Positions 46,487 through 56,806 of a DNA stretch of 64,000 nucleotides are shown here, in pieces. The notes under the pieces are model-generated. The model worked only from the letters and a program-made list of their open reading frames with translations. It searched no databases and was not told the origin of the DNA. Source of the stretch: Primulina eburnea. Its lineage: Eukaryota > Streptophyta > Magnoliopsida > Lamiales > Gesneriaceae. The DNA lies in NCBI RefSeq assembly GCF_022965805.1, contig NC_133105.1:186001-250000 (forward strand). Reading direction: 5' to 3'. Every line of letters begins with the position of its first letter. The first letter of the stretch is position 1. The position numbers and the translations under genes are program-made.

Positions 46487-47929
46487 CGTATATATACTGA
46501 AAATGAAAACAGATAAATGTTACTGATAATTTTAAAATAATTCTAAGATATAAAATATGGATTTCATTTTATAAATTACCCTCCCACTATTTTGACATTT
46601 CCACCACCCTCTGATGAAAAAGGGAAATCGTATTTCTTTAGTAGGCACGTAGAGTCCAATTAGCCAATTATAATCCCGAATAATATCAGCCAATTATAAT
46701 TTCTAAAAGGTAGAGTCCAATTGCATCCCTATGCAACCTCCGCGTGTTTTGCCTCACGTTTAATAAGGACCCAATAATATGACGCCGTTTATTTTCACGT
46801 GTCAAACCAACCCATCAATATTGAATTGTAGTGGACGGTCGCCATGAGTTCCCCCAATAATATGAGCCGAAGTCATGGGAGTTCCACTCAATTCACATCA
46901 TATGTCCGGTGGAAGTCACAGCTTTCCGGCGTACAGGCCTCCCCAATAATATGAGCCAGACACTGTCCGCGGGTAGCGATCAACATGCAACCACGGTTGA
47001 TGGAAGGCAAGGAAAAATTAAACTCTTTTAATTTTTACTTATTCGGTTTGATATAAATTTTGAATCATATTCAAAATGAGGGATTTTAATTAAAAAAATT
47101 TGTCTCATCATTTTATTTGAAAATCGCGTGCCACGAGTTTGTATGTTTGCCGGATTCATGCAACTATATTATATAATAATATACATACATGCATACTACT
47201 ATATATCACATATATCATAATATGACATTCAACAATAAATAAGGATGATCGATTGCCAACACTAATAGATCCATGTGAGCCATACATGGATCCAGGTCCA
47301 AACCTAGGTGAATGCAGGGATGCAAATGCAACTTATTACAAAAGCTTCCAATATTTTACATGTCTTCATCTTGATCATCGGGCCCACCATCTTCCAGTCT
47401 TGATCTCCCACTATTTCTAATTATTACATTTGAATAGCCATGGCACATAAGGGATACATCTCATGGGGGTGGGAACGGGCCATAAACCAGGCCCACTTTA
47501 ATAATATCAAATATTATAAAATTGAATAAAAACAGTAAAATATCCTAACATACACCTAACACATTGGTCAAGGCTCTCGATCATCCTTCATGCATTTAAT
47601 ATCAAATATTAACATCAATTTAATTAAACAATTTAATTAATTGATAAATCATATATCTAATAATTTTATCACTAACCACCACAATTATTAAAAAATTTAA
47701 TAAATTAAATAAACTCTTTTATTTAATTTCCAATTAAATCAATAATAATTGATTTCTTATAAAACTCATTTTTACCATAAATAATTAAAATCATATTCTA
47801 ATTATTTATTTTACAAGAAAATTATTAATTTTCCAAAAATTAATTTTCCAAAATAAAAAAATTGAATCAATTTCAAAAATATCAATTTTCCCCATAATTT
47901 TGAAAAATCAGAAAATTGCACCCCGGGCC
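46487..47929 (-). other. Leader region of the copia element, gene-proximal part
   Basis: Non-coding, AT-rich. Four copies of a CCAATAATATGAGCC-like motif occur between about 46670 and 46960 (CCAATAATATGACGCC, two CCAATAATATGAGCC, GAATAATATCAGCC). No frame longer than about 60 codons belongs to a known domain. Confidence 0.6.
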
Positions 47930-48265
47930 CAAACAATTCAAGCCCATCAATTTTGCACGCTTCCCGAGACGATCCCGGGTCGTCGCCCCCGCTGCCCGCC
48001 CGCTGCCCGAACGTTTCGGGCAGTGGCAGCAACCTGTGCGCGCAGGCGCGCACAGGTGCGCGCAACGCCGCGCGCAGCGTGCGGACGCTCCGCACGCTGC
48101 GCCGCGTTGTGCGGCGCACAGCGTGCGGACGTTCCGCACGCTGCGCCGCTCTGCGCGCGCACGCTGCGCGCGCGCGCTGCGCGTTCCTGCGCGCAGGGCG
48201 CTGCGCGCTGCGCGCGCAGCCCTGCGCGGGGTCTGCCCGGAACAGTTCCGGGCAGATCGCGAAAT
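47930..48265. repeat. GC-rich block of nested palindromes in the copia leader
   Basis: About 320 bp of extreme GC and CpG content inside a very AT-rich element, between primer site and gag. Palindromes seen: GCTGCCCGAACGTTTCGGGCAG (22 bp, 47999-48023 region), CTGTGCGCGCAGGCGCGCACAG (about 48033-48054), GCAGCGTGCGGACG / TCCGCACGCTGC twice (about 48075-48145) and TGCCCGGAACAGTTCCGGGCAG (about 48234-48255). GCGCGC runs dominate 48150-48230. It encodes Ala/Arg-rich frames on all strands, which is a composition effect. Confidence 0.9.
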
Positions 48266-48390
48266 TTTTTTTTTTTTTTTTGTTTTTCCGAAAAATTTAA
48301 TTTTTATGGTGCATCAATATTTCTGAAAATTTTCTTGTGTGGTTAGAAACAAATTATTCAATATAATTTAAATCATACGATTCAGAAAAC

Positions 48391-48406
48391 CTGGCTCTGA
48401 TACCAC
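48391..48406 (-). other. Primer-binding site, initiator tRNA-Met
   Basis: On the minus strand GTGGTATCAGAGCCAG follows the 5' LTR end (CCAACA) directly. TGGTATCAGAGC is the complement of the initiator tRNA-Met 3' end used by most plant copia elements. Confidence 0.95.
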
Positions 48407-50380
48407 TGTTGGATCCGGTTTTCTACACGCCCAAACGCAGCGGAAGTTTTAAAATTTTTTATTTATTTTGACAATCAAAATTTGTTTGGACGCTCGTATG
48501 ATTTTAACAAAACATTCATAGGGAGTTGAAAATTATACCTTTGTGAATTAAATCACTTGGCTCCAACTGATCCGGTATGAACGGATTAGCTCTTGATGAT
48601 TCCCTACGAACTTTCTTCGATTCTTCTAATTAGGTCCACGACTAGAATATTTGTTCCTCTTCTAAATTGCACTAGAAATTTAGAAGAACTTTTGCATAGG
48701 AGAGAAAAATTGAGAGACGGCTCAAACCCTAACCATAAATCAAGGTGGCCGAATTTCTCACTTTGGAATGGAGGCTCACGTGAAGTTGTGAGGTGGGTGG
48801 GCTAGGGTTTTTTTCTTTATATGTATTATTTATAATTAATTAAACCCTAATTACATAATTAACATTAATGGGTTTGATTTAATTAATTGAGCTAGTCCAA
48901 CTAGTTTAATTAATTTAATCAAAGCCCATTAAAACTTTAATTATTTATTATGTTGGACTTGTACTCCTACAAGCCCATTAAACATAATACCCACCATATT
49001 TAATTTATTAATTAATCAACTCAACTTTTGAGCTTAATAAATTAAATACAGTATAAATTCAACATTTGAATTTATTATTTAAATTATAAATTCAACTATT
49101 TGAATTTTTATCACCTCCAAAATTTAATATTTAATAAACCCAACATTTGAGTTTAATAAATTAAATTATCACATTTTATAAATTCAACTACTTGAATTTA
49201 TTCTCTCAAAATTTATTTATCATAAATTCAACTCCTTGAATTTACTATATAATATAAATTCAACTTCTTGAATTTATTCTCTCTACGGGAACAAACAATC
49301 CAGTACTTGTGTGACCCTCAATGGTTCAGGGATACAGCTAGCCGTGGGTTCACAACTCCTTGTGATTCAGAATAACATTTATTCTTATTCGGGCTTACCC
49401 TAGTTAGCCCAATTCTATTCATCAACACCTTGATCAAGAATGTCAGAACTCATTTCTGATTGCACCCATCGGATCATGGTAGGAGCGTCTAGTAGCATCG
49501 CCCCATGATCCCCTAGGTATCACTGATAGTGCCTGCAAGAACCAGTCGATTATGATTAACGTACAGTACGGTCCCTTCATCTCATATATCCCGATCGAAT
49601 CTGCAACCATTGGTTCATCGAGGGTTGCATATTAATTCGATAACTATGTGTTACATATAATAGTGGCATCGCGTGTACTATTGGAGAACTCCTTCTCCAA
49701 CGTACATCTCATACTCTGGCCAGAGATTCCATGCACTATTATTACATCAGATCACATAGGATATCCACACCCGTAGGTGAGCGGTGAATCCCCGACTACA
49801 ATGCACTGGCTCCTATATGTGTCGCGACTGTACCCAACCTCGCCACCTGATGACTCTCCTGGAGCCGGTAAACGAGTCAAAGCACAGCCCTAGCATATAG
49901 AGCCTCAGAGTTGTCTCGGGTCATAAGGACTAATGGTATACAATCATAACCACGGACTTATCCTCTCGATGTATGAGAACCACTTGGAAAGTCCGAGGGA
50001 GGGTTGTTCGGTATAATCATCATATGACTACCCATCTGCATGTTTGGACATCTCCATGCCCTTACCAAGAAACGCAGTACACAACATCACAGATGCTAGT
50101 CTCAAGCTCAAGCGACCTTTATCCATGTTTTAGGCGGCTGAATCGACTAGGAACGAATTTAGATCATACAGTATTTACAAACGAGTTTCAACATCGAATT
50201 ACGATTCATTTGTATTAAAGTATGATCAAGGTCTTTATCTATGTTTGATAACATGGGTATACAGATAAAGAATTAACAAACCATGAAATAATGAATTATA
50301 TTAAAATAAAGATTGTTTATTACACTTGAGTCAATAAAATCCCTAGTCAACAGTTGACTTGTAGGACATCTACTCTAACA
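48407..50380 (-). repeat. 5' LTR of the copia element (1974 bp)
   Basis: Promoter-side LTR of the minus-strand element; matches 40565-42539 at more than 99%. Its outer end TCTAACA borders AATGG at 50381. Confidence 0.97.
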
Positions 50381-50725
50381 AATGGACCATCGATGAGCAA
50401 TTTGTTGTGTGTTTACTTCAGCTCTTAGAAAAGATGTAAAGTAGTCTATTCCTGTGTAAGATTTGAATGGACTTAATTGAGCACGTGTCAGAGTCAGATC
50501 AACAATCGATAAGAATAACATATTTTTTAAAAGTTGAGGATTACTTTTGAATCTATTCTCTCGTAATGGCTTCCAGATTGTACATTGGAGAAAAATTTCC
50601 AGAAGATACACCAAATTAAGTCTCTCATTTGTAGTTTACTCTTAGGCTTGAGTAGCCCACATAAAGGTATATTTCGGTATTCTCTTCTTTCTTAACATCA
50701 CCGATTAATTTGTGTCGGTTCACAG
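50381..50725. other. Right flank of copia, possible intron
   Basis: No recognised coding sequence. The minus-strand frame at 50375-50614 has no motif I know and crosses the LTR border. Sequence before 50726 ends TCGGTTCACAG, an acceptor-like site. Confidence 0.35.
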
Positions 50726-51763
50726 ATACTGAATGGGATAAACTCTATGATATGGAAGCGGTATTTAAGCCAGAGGTTAACGGAGAATGGGACACCCAGA
50801 ATTTAATGAAGTTTGATGAAGTATGCTCCAATTTTTATTCCTATTCTTCCTCGCTATCATGGCAGCCATGGCCTTCTTATTATAATATATTATATATGTT
50901 TAACAACATTTCGAGCATAACTTAGGTATGTTTGCTAAGTAGCAACTTGAAGCCATCCACTTTTTATAACTTTGAAGAGTTCATTGTGTTTTGTTGTCCC
51001 TTTGAAATATCCTTGTTAATTATTTGAACAGCTGGGATACTTCAACACCAGCAAGATATGGCTTAGGTGTTTCCCTCTTCTTGCATTTTCTTTGATTTGT
51101 TACTATTGTACTTGCCGGATACTTGTTGTAGATTATGTGCTTCATATTGATTAAGCAAACCGGATATGTGGCCTCCATTACCGTAGTTTAGTTATTTTAT
51201 GTGTAAACATGATTGTGATCTAAGTGAACATCCCTCAGCACTAATATTAAATATGCAAATTTGATGGAACATCTGGCATACCGTTGTTACTGTCAAAGTA
51301 CAGTACAATTTGATGAGTGTCTTGAGCTTTGGCCTCTGAAAATTTTATTCATTACGTATTGTAAACCGCCTGAGCTGAATACTGAACATCTAAACTCTTA
51401 CTCTGGTGGGATTCTAGAGGCTTCTTACTTCCCTGTTTATCTTAAAAAGTAGGTGCAGTACATCATTATCATGTTGCTTCGATAAAATATAGAGACCCAC
51501 CAGTATTTTGGAGTTCATGTTTCTGCCAAAAGAGTTAGATTGCTAATAGTATGTGAGAGTACATCATAACTTTTCATGGTCTCAATTAAGCTGTGAAATA
51601 CTGCAGATCATACAAGGAGCACATTACCAAGTCAGGCCATCGATTGATACCATTTTTGGTGAGGCATTTCTTAGAGACATTCAATTTGACTACACTTTCT
51701 TAATTTGGAATCTAATTCGGTGATACCTATATCTTCTAGGTGATTTTAAGGAAACCCGAGTGA
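50726..51763 (+). CDS. 3' exons of an unidentified gene (5' exons missing)
   Basis: Four exons join in a consistent frame with GT-AG borders: 50726-50820, 51032-51066, 51607-51658 and 51740-51763. The product end reads DTEWDKLYDMEAVFKPEVNG, EWDTQNLMKFDELGYFNTSK, IWLRRSYKEHITKSGHRLIP, FLVILRKPE, stop. First-codon phase needs one base from an upstream exon, so this is not the gene start. I do not recognise the family. The copia insertion ends 345 bp upstream, and no 5' exons were found between 37200 and 40564, so the gene may be truncated or split by a long intron holding the retrotransposon. The consistent phases argue against chance. Confidence 0.6.
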
Positions 51764-52790
51764 GAAAAGAAACAACCGAGGAATCTGACAGACGGATGCT
51801 CACATCAATGGATGATGTATCCATAACAATAAACCCCATGATTAAGAAATCAGAAAAACTTCACAAACAATGGCGGCGTATGCCAGTATATTTGTAGGCT
51901 TCTCGCCCCAACTTCATGTTTCAGCAGAGCTATATCATTCAAGTGTACATACAGTATCAAATGCATCAATTTGTAGGACATGAACATGATTTTATGATTA
52001 GATAAATTGTGCAAAGGTATTGAGAGTGGTGTGCGAGACTAGCTCTGGCTGCCCAGGTTGGCATTTGAAATTTAAAATTGTTCTTTCTTGGGGCAGAAGT
52101 TTCTGGTTCATACATTTAGCGGACTTCTAATTATCCATCCTGGGAGATTGAATGTATAAACTTGGTGACTATAACAGGTGCTTGTGTTTTACTAACTAGC
52201 CGGATTTATTTTTCTTATAATCTGGGCAATGAATTTTATGTTGGGAATATCATGTGTCTGAAGAAGACAACAAAACTTTTGTTCAGATTTGCCAAAGCAT
52301 CCAACCAGAAGAACCTTTATAGTCTTAAATCTTGATGCTTCACGATAACGGAGGCTAATAAATTATCAGCCCAAGCTGGCGTTGCCAACTAAATGAATCT
52401 GCCTCATCATTTGTTCCACGGTTTAAAGTTCAAGGTCTCAGAAGACTGCAAATCACTTGGGAGCAAAAACAAATATCAGTGAAGCTGCTCTGACAAAGTT
52501 TATATGTGGATATAGAAATATTCTAGATTGATATGCCCCGCTTAAAGCAATAGAAAATGGACTCATTCAGATGTAACCCAGACCCTGAACTCAAATCACA
52601 ACAATTGACACCAATTAGAAATATACAAACATACCAAGCCAAAAGTCTGCACACTCAATTAATTCGGTATCTGACATCTGATATTGGGTTTATTCAAATT
52701 AATAAAGCATGCCTCAAAGTTCAACCCCTGCTCGGTAAAAATCCAGACGAGAAAATCAAAGATCTCACTCCTTGTAGCCAAATTTTCATG
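51764..52790. other. 3' UTRs and intergenic spacer
   Basis: Likely 3' UTR of the upstream plus-strand gene, then spacer, then the 3' UTR of the convergent RanBP1 gene. No coding signal. Confidence 0.5.
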
Positions 52791-54779
52791 TTACTCATCC
52801 AGTTCTTTTTTCTCCTCCTCAGATAAAGGCGCTTTCTTGGCCCCTGGTTTCTTCTCTTCATTCTCTTTCGACTCAACACTCAACTTTTCAATAAGATTGG
52901 CTGCAGTGACGGCTTCTGCACTCTCTCCAACAGCTTCTGCCTGAGATTTTGTGATTTCTTCAATTTTTTCCTTGAAAGATTTGCAATCTGAAATAATCAT
53001 GAAATGGTCAGGGTATGAAAAACTAAATACAGAACTAGCAGCACTGGACAAGAAAAATACCGATGAAAGCCTAGTACATATTGCACAGAGGCAATGCTTG
53101 ATTCAAACTACCAGCAGACGATTACACAATGATGGGGACAATTAAAATCAAAGAATAAGGTTCAACAACCTTGGGGAATGCAAGTTTGATAATAAAAAAA
53201 GACAATTGTATGCCTTACTATGAGTGATATTTATACACGGAACAACCATTAAAATTGTGGAAAAATAAACCGCCACAAGTAAACAGAAAAAATATCCGAT
53301 GGAATCGTAACAATTCACAGGAATAGGGATCTGGAAAAGGTTGCAAAGTTTAGTTGAAGATGCCAAAAGATGATGGCAATTTCATTGCTGAAAATGAACA
53401 TTTCCAACCATAAGATTAGCCCAATACCACCATAGACAATTAAATAGCTAGTATTTCCGTATTGAACAACACAACGATGAACAGGAAATAATTGAATATA
53501 GCCTCTATAAGTAATTAAAGTGAAACCTACTAAGAAGATTCGCTACCCCTGAAAAACTCATGCCCTGCACCAGGCTTGGACTTGCAAGTTTGAAAACCGC
53601 AATAAATCATGTTATAGGTAAAGTAAAATTAACTCACTCTCCACAGATGCAAAACGAATGCAGAAAGTTTCCTCCTTTAGCTCTCCATCGGCAAAATCAG
53701 CAGCATGCCATACACATGATTTGTCATTCCCTTGATGCTCTTGCACCGACAATGAGGGCAGCACTGTAATTACAAAGGTAAACGGACCTAAGACTTAGGT
53801 ATACGCACCACCTTATTAAGCAGATATCATGCTTCTTTAAACAATAAAGACATGAACAGTTCCACAAATTATATAAATTTGGAAACATCATTTTAACACC
53901 ACCGACATGGATATGAGAAGTATATATCCCGTCATATAAACATAAAGCCATACAGTTCAACTAGATAAACAAATGTAAGTATATGATTAGCTAACCAAGA
54001 TGGTTGGCGCAGATCTTTAGAGTCTTGTTCTGCCTCATGACAAGCCTAATTTTACTAGTCTCCTGGTGCTTTAGAAGCTTCACGGTGCCGACTCCCCTCT
54101 CCTTCCATTGGTTGCCCTCCTTGTCAAATCTATACAATTTTGCTTTCCTACCAACATAAAAGATTGTTTCCGCTGCAGTCAATTAGTTATTCAATAAATT
54201 TTCCACAAAACATGAAATAAAGGAAATGCCAGAATGTTTATAACCACTAGTGAGTGCAGCCAAGCTCCTAACAAATAGAACTTCATCTAACTATAAATTT
54301 ATCAATCACAACTAGTTTGGCTGCCCCAGATCGATGATCACACAGAATCACTACTCTACAGAGGAAAGAACACCAAAAAAAAATAGAAAATAAGCCTTGA
54401 TCTAATGAATCGGAGAGTTCAACAGCCAAAAATAGTTTCCGGTAGAAACCAAAAAAAAATGATTTGAAATTTCATACCATTGTATCAATCGATTCAAAAA
54501 CCTACATCTTAGCATCCATCACCTAAAATACAAGCAACCTGAAGCAATCTACAAAAAAAAAAACTTACAAATTCACTTGAAATGGTAGTAGTAGATCACT
54601 CACAAGTCAAGAAGAACATCTTCATTCTCTTCACCGGTGGTGACGGAGACTTCTTGAAGTCTGACGATGGGGGCAACATGAGCTCCAGTATCTTCATCTT
54701 CGGCAGATGGCTTGGAGTCTTCGTCGTCGTCCTCCTCGGATTTTCTCAAAGTCGCGGGTTCTGAGGTGCTGCTCGCCAT
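52791..54779 (-). CDS. RANBP1: Ran-binding protein 1 (RanBP1)
   Basis: Four exons on the minus strand: 54779-54604, 54147-53996, 53763-53638 and 52987-52791; 651 nt, 216 aa, all GT-AG with compatible phases. The start is [20 protein letters not shown], an acidic tail. The Ran-binding domain follows: [95 protein letters not shown]. The C-terminus is Lys/Glu-rich and ends KELDE. RanBP1 binds RanGTP in the cytoplasm and helps RanGAP release export complexes (family knowledge). The length agrees with plant members and there are no lesions. Confidence 0.93.
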
Positions 54780-54879
54780 TTTTCAGTTCAGATCCGCAGT
54801 AGGGTTTCGGATGAGGTCATGCTTTTGGGCTTCTCTATTTATAGTGGACTGGACTTGTTTGGGAATTTGATACAACAAT

Positions 54880-56030
54880 TGTGTCATATTATTTTTTTAA
54901 ATACATTAAAAAATCAAAATCGAAAACAATGCAAGAACACTTTTTGTTTTGTATTATGTCTCGATTACCCATTAATGTAAAATGAGAAATTAATTACGTG
55001 TATATAAATTTATATATATATTCAATTGTCGTGTGATTGTCTGTGGCACGTTCAGTCACTTGGTCTCTTCGACCAACCAAGTGAATTGTTACAAGATGGT
55101 GTCAAGAGAAATGGTGTCATTAATTTCATGTAGAGTCTGTTCTTTCATTCAAGGTTTCTCGAACACTATAAATATGATTCTCTCTTATTTATTTGTTTTT
55201 TTTAAAAAAAAAATATCAATTCTTCTTCATATTCTTTCTTTCTAATTTAGTTCTACAAACAAATTTTTAGTTTCAACGCTTAAAATCCAAATTTACAAAA
55301 TATAAAATCTTGACTTTGGATTGTTTATACACTTAAATTGAATTTGAAATTAAATTCTAGATTTGTCAACTAATTTCGAATCCTTTAAGCAAGTGTGCTT
55401 AAATGCAAAGTTTAACATTTAGGATTTGAAATATATATAATATGAGTAGGTCTTTTGTGAGACGATCTCACAAATTTTTATCTGTGAGACGAGTCAACTT
55501 TACCAATATTCACAATAAAAAATAATACTCTTAGCATAAAAATTAATATTTTTTCATGGATGACCCAAATAAATTATTTGTCTCATAAATACGACCCGTG
55601 AGATCGTTTCACCCAAGTTTTTGTCCATATTTTAACTCGATATTAACTCCATTTAATCATTGATTTGAATTTAAGTTTTGAATGTCTTTTAATATTTAAT
55701 ACTTCTATAATATTTGAACTTTGAATTTATTTATTTTCCTCTCATAATATAATGGGTAACATTTTTATTTTATCTTAAATTGTTAAGTTATAAATTTATT
55801 TTTATCAATAATTAATTATCCATTAGAACAATATAAATTCAATTAGAAGTAAAAACTCAGCAAATCTATATGACAACAAAATTCGAAGATGTCTCACTAT
55901 CTTTTTTATACCTCTATTATATTTGGATTTGAAATTTGAATTTTTTTCCTCATAATATAATGGGTAAAATTTAATTTTATTTAAATAATTAAGTTACAAA
56001 TCTATTTTATCCCAATGCCATTACGTCCAT
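54880..56030. other. AT-rich intergenic DNA
   Basis: Beyond the RanBP1 upstream region there is no gene. It holds one MITE-like copy (55444-55626). Two stretches reading CCTCATAATATAATGGGTAA (about 55738 and 55948) are weak repeats of each other. Confidence 0.45.
55444..55626. mobile_element. Short dispersed repeat (MITE-like), copy 2
   Basis: Shares with 36962-37123 the order GAGTAGGTC, CTGTGAGACG(A/G)GTCAAC, TATTCACAATAAAAAATAAT, ACTCTTAGCATAAAAA, TTTTTTCATGGAT, ACGACCCGTGAGA, CAAGTTTTTG. It is more complete at the left, where TTGTGAGACGATCTCAC is a palindrome. Confidence 0.8.
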
Positions 56031-56040
56031 ACCATAAAAA

Positions 56041-56668
56041 GTTAAAATGGGCTGGGTAAATTTAATTTTTAAAATAAAAAATGTTAACAAAAAAGATATA
56101 AAAATTTGAGAAGAAGTTCTAAACACGAGGATAAATTAGAAATTGGTAAGCCAAACAAATAATTTGTTTTTCCATCGTCCATCCCGGTAGGTTCGATGCT
56201 ACATGTGGAAGCAGTGCCTCCACATGGTTTGGATGGACAAGATTTACACACATATGTGATTTTAAAAAAAAAATTAGTGGACCCAATATATATGTGGCTA
56301 AATTTGAGCCCTTGATCTATCATGGGATAGTGCCTCCTAAATATAGTATGAAATCATCCCTAACAAATAATCAACTTTATGAAAATACTAATATTGAGTT
56401 TTATGATGTAAACATAAAAATGAGTAAAGAATGCTAATTTAGCCAGTATCGTTAGGTATATATCATAAAAAAGTTAAAATGGGTCGGGTAAATTTTATTT
56501 TTTAAAATAAAAACGTCACAAAAAAGATATAAAAAAAAATTAGAAGAAGTTCTAAAAATGAGGAGAAATTAGAAATCGGTAGTCCTGACAAATAATCAAC
56601 TTTACGAAAATAAACATATTGAGTTTGATGATATAAATATAAAAATAAGTATAAAATACTGATTTTGT
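56041..56668. repeat. Direct duplication of a segment of about 195 bp, one copy split by an insertion
   Basis: Copy 1 consists of 56041-56163 plus 56363-56440; copy 2 is contiguous at 56473-56668. Shared landmarks: GTTAAAATGGG, AAAAAAGATATAAAAA, AGAAGAAGTTCTAAA, AAATTAGAAAT(T/C)GGTA, ACAAATAATCAACTTTA and TATTGAGTTT. Copy 1 is interrupted by 199 bp. Confidence 0.8.
56164..56362. mobile_element. 199-bp insertion with 9-bp duplication ACAAATAAT
   Basis: ACAAATAAT stands at 56155-56163 and again at 56363-56371, while the duplicate locus at about 56590 has it once. The insert contains the hairpin CATGTGGA...TCCACATG (about 56200-56225). It has no obvious terminal inverted repeat, so the class is open. 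Confidence 0.65.
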
Positions 56669-56806
56669 CGCACAATAAATAATACACTCGTAATAAAATT
56701 ACTGGTTTAGACAGGAATAAAATTTCGTTACAAAATTCTACAAAAGGCCCAAATATTTCGAGAGAGCCCAATTTTTTTTTTTTTTGATTTCTTGCTTGTT
56801 ATTGGA

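Larger units (their letters stand above)
40565..50380 (-). mobile_element. Nearly intact Ty1/copia LTR retrotransposon, 9.8 kb
   Basis: Two almost identical LTRs (40565-42539 and 48407-50380) flank an internal region. Read on the minus strand this has a primer-binding site, a leader of about 1.9 kb, a single open gag-pol frame of 1310 aa and a polypurine tract. The element termini are TGTTAG...CCAACA in element orientation. All protein domains and cis sites are present, so it may be autonomous. It sits between AT-rich transposon-laden DNA (left) and the 3' exons of an unidentified gene (right). Confidence 0.95.

Noticed and set aside
47811..48346. Overlapping Ala/Arg/Cys-rich open frames on both strands in the GC-rich block
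   Set aside because: They arise in all frames from GC-only composition and palindromes; no start context or family motif.
50375..50614. Minus-strand frame at the copia right border as a gene
   Set aside because: It crosses the LTR end and has no motif; kept only as an unexplained flank.
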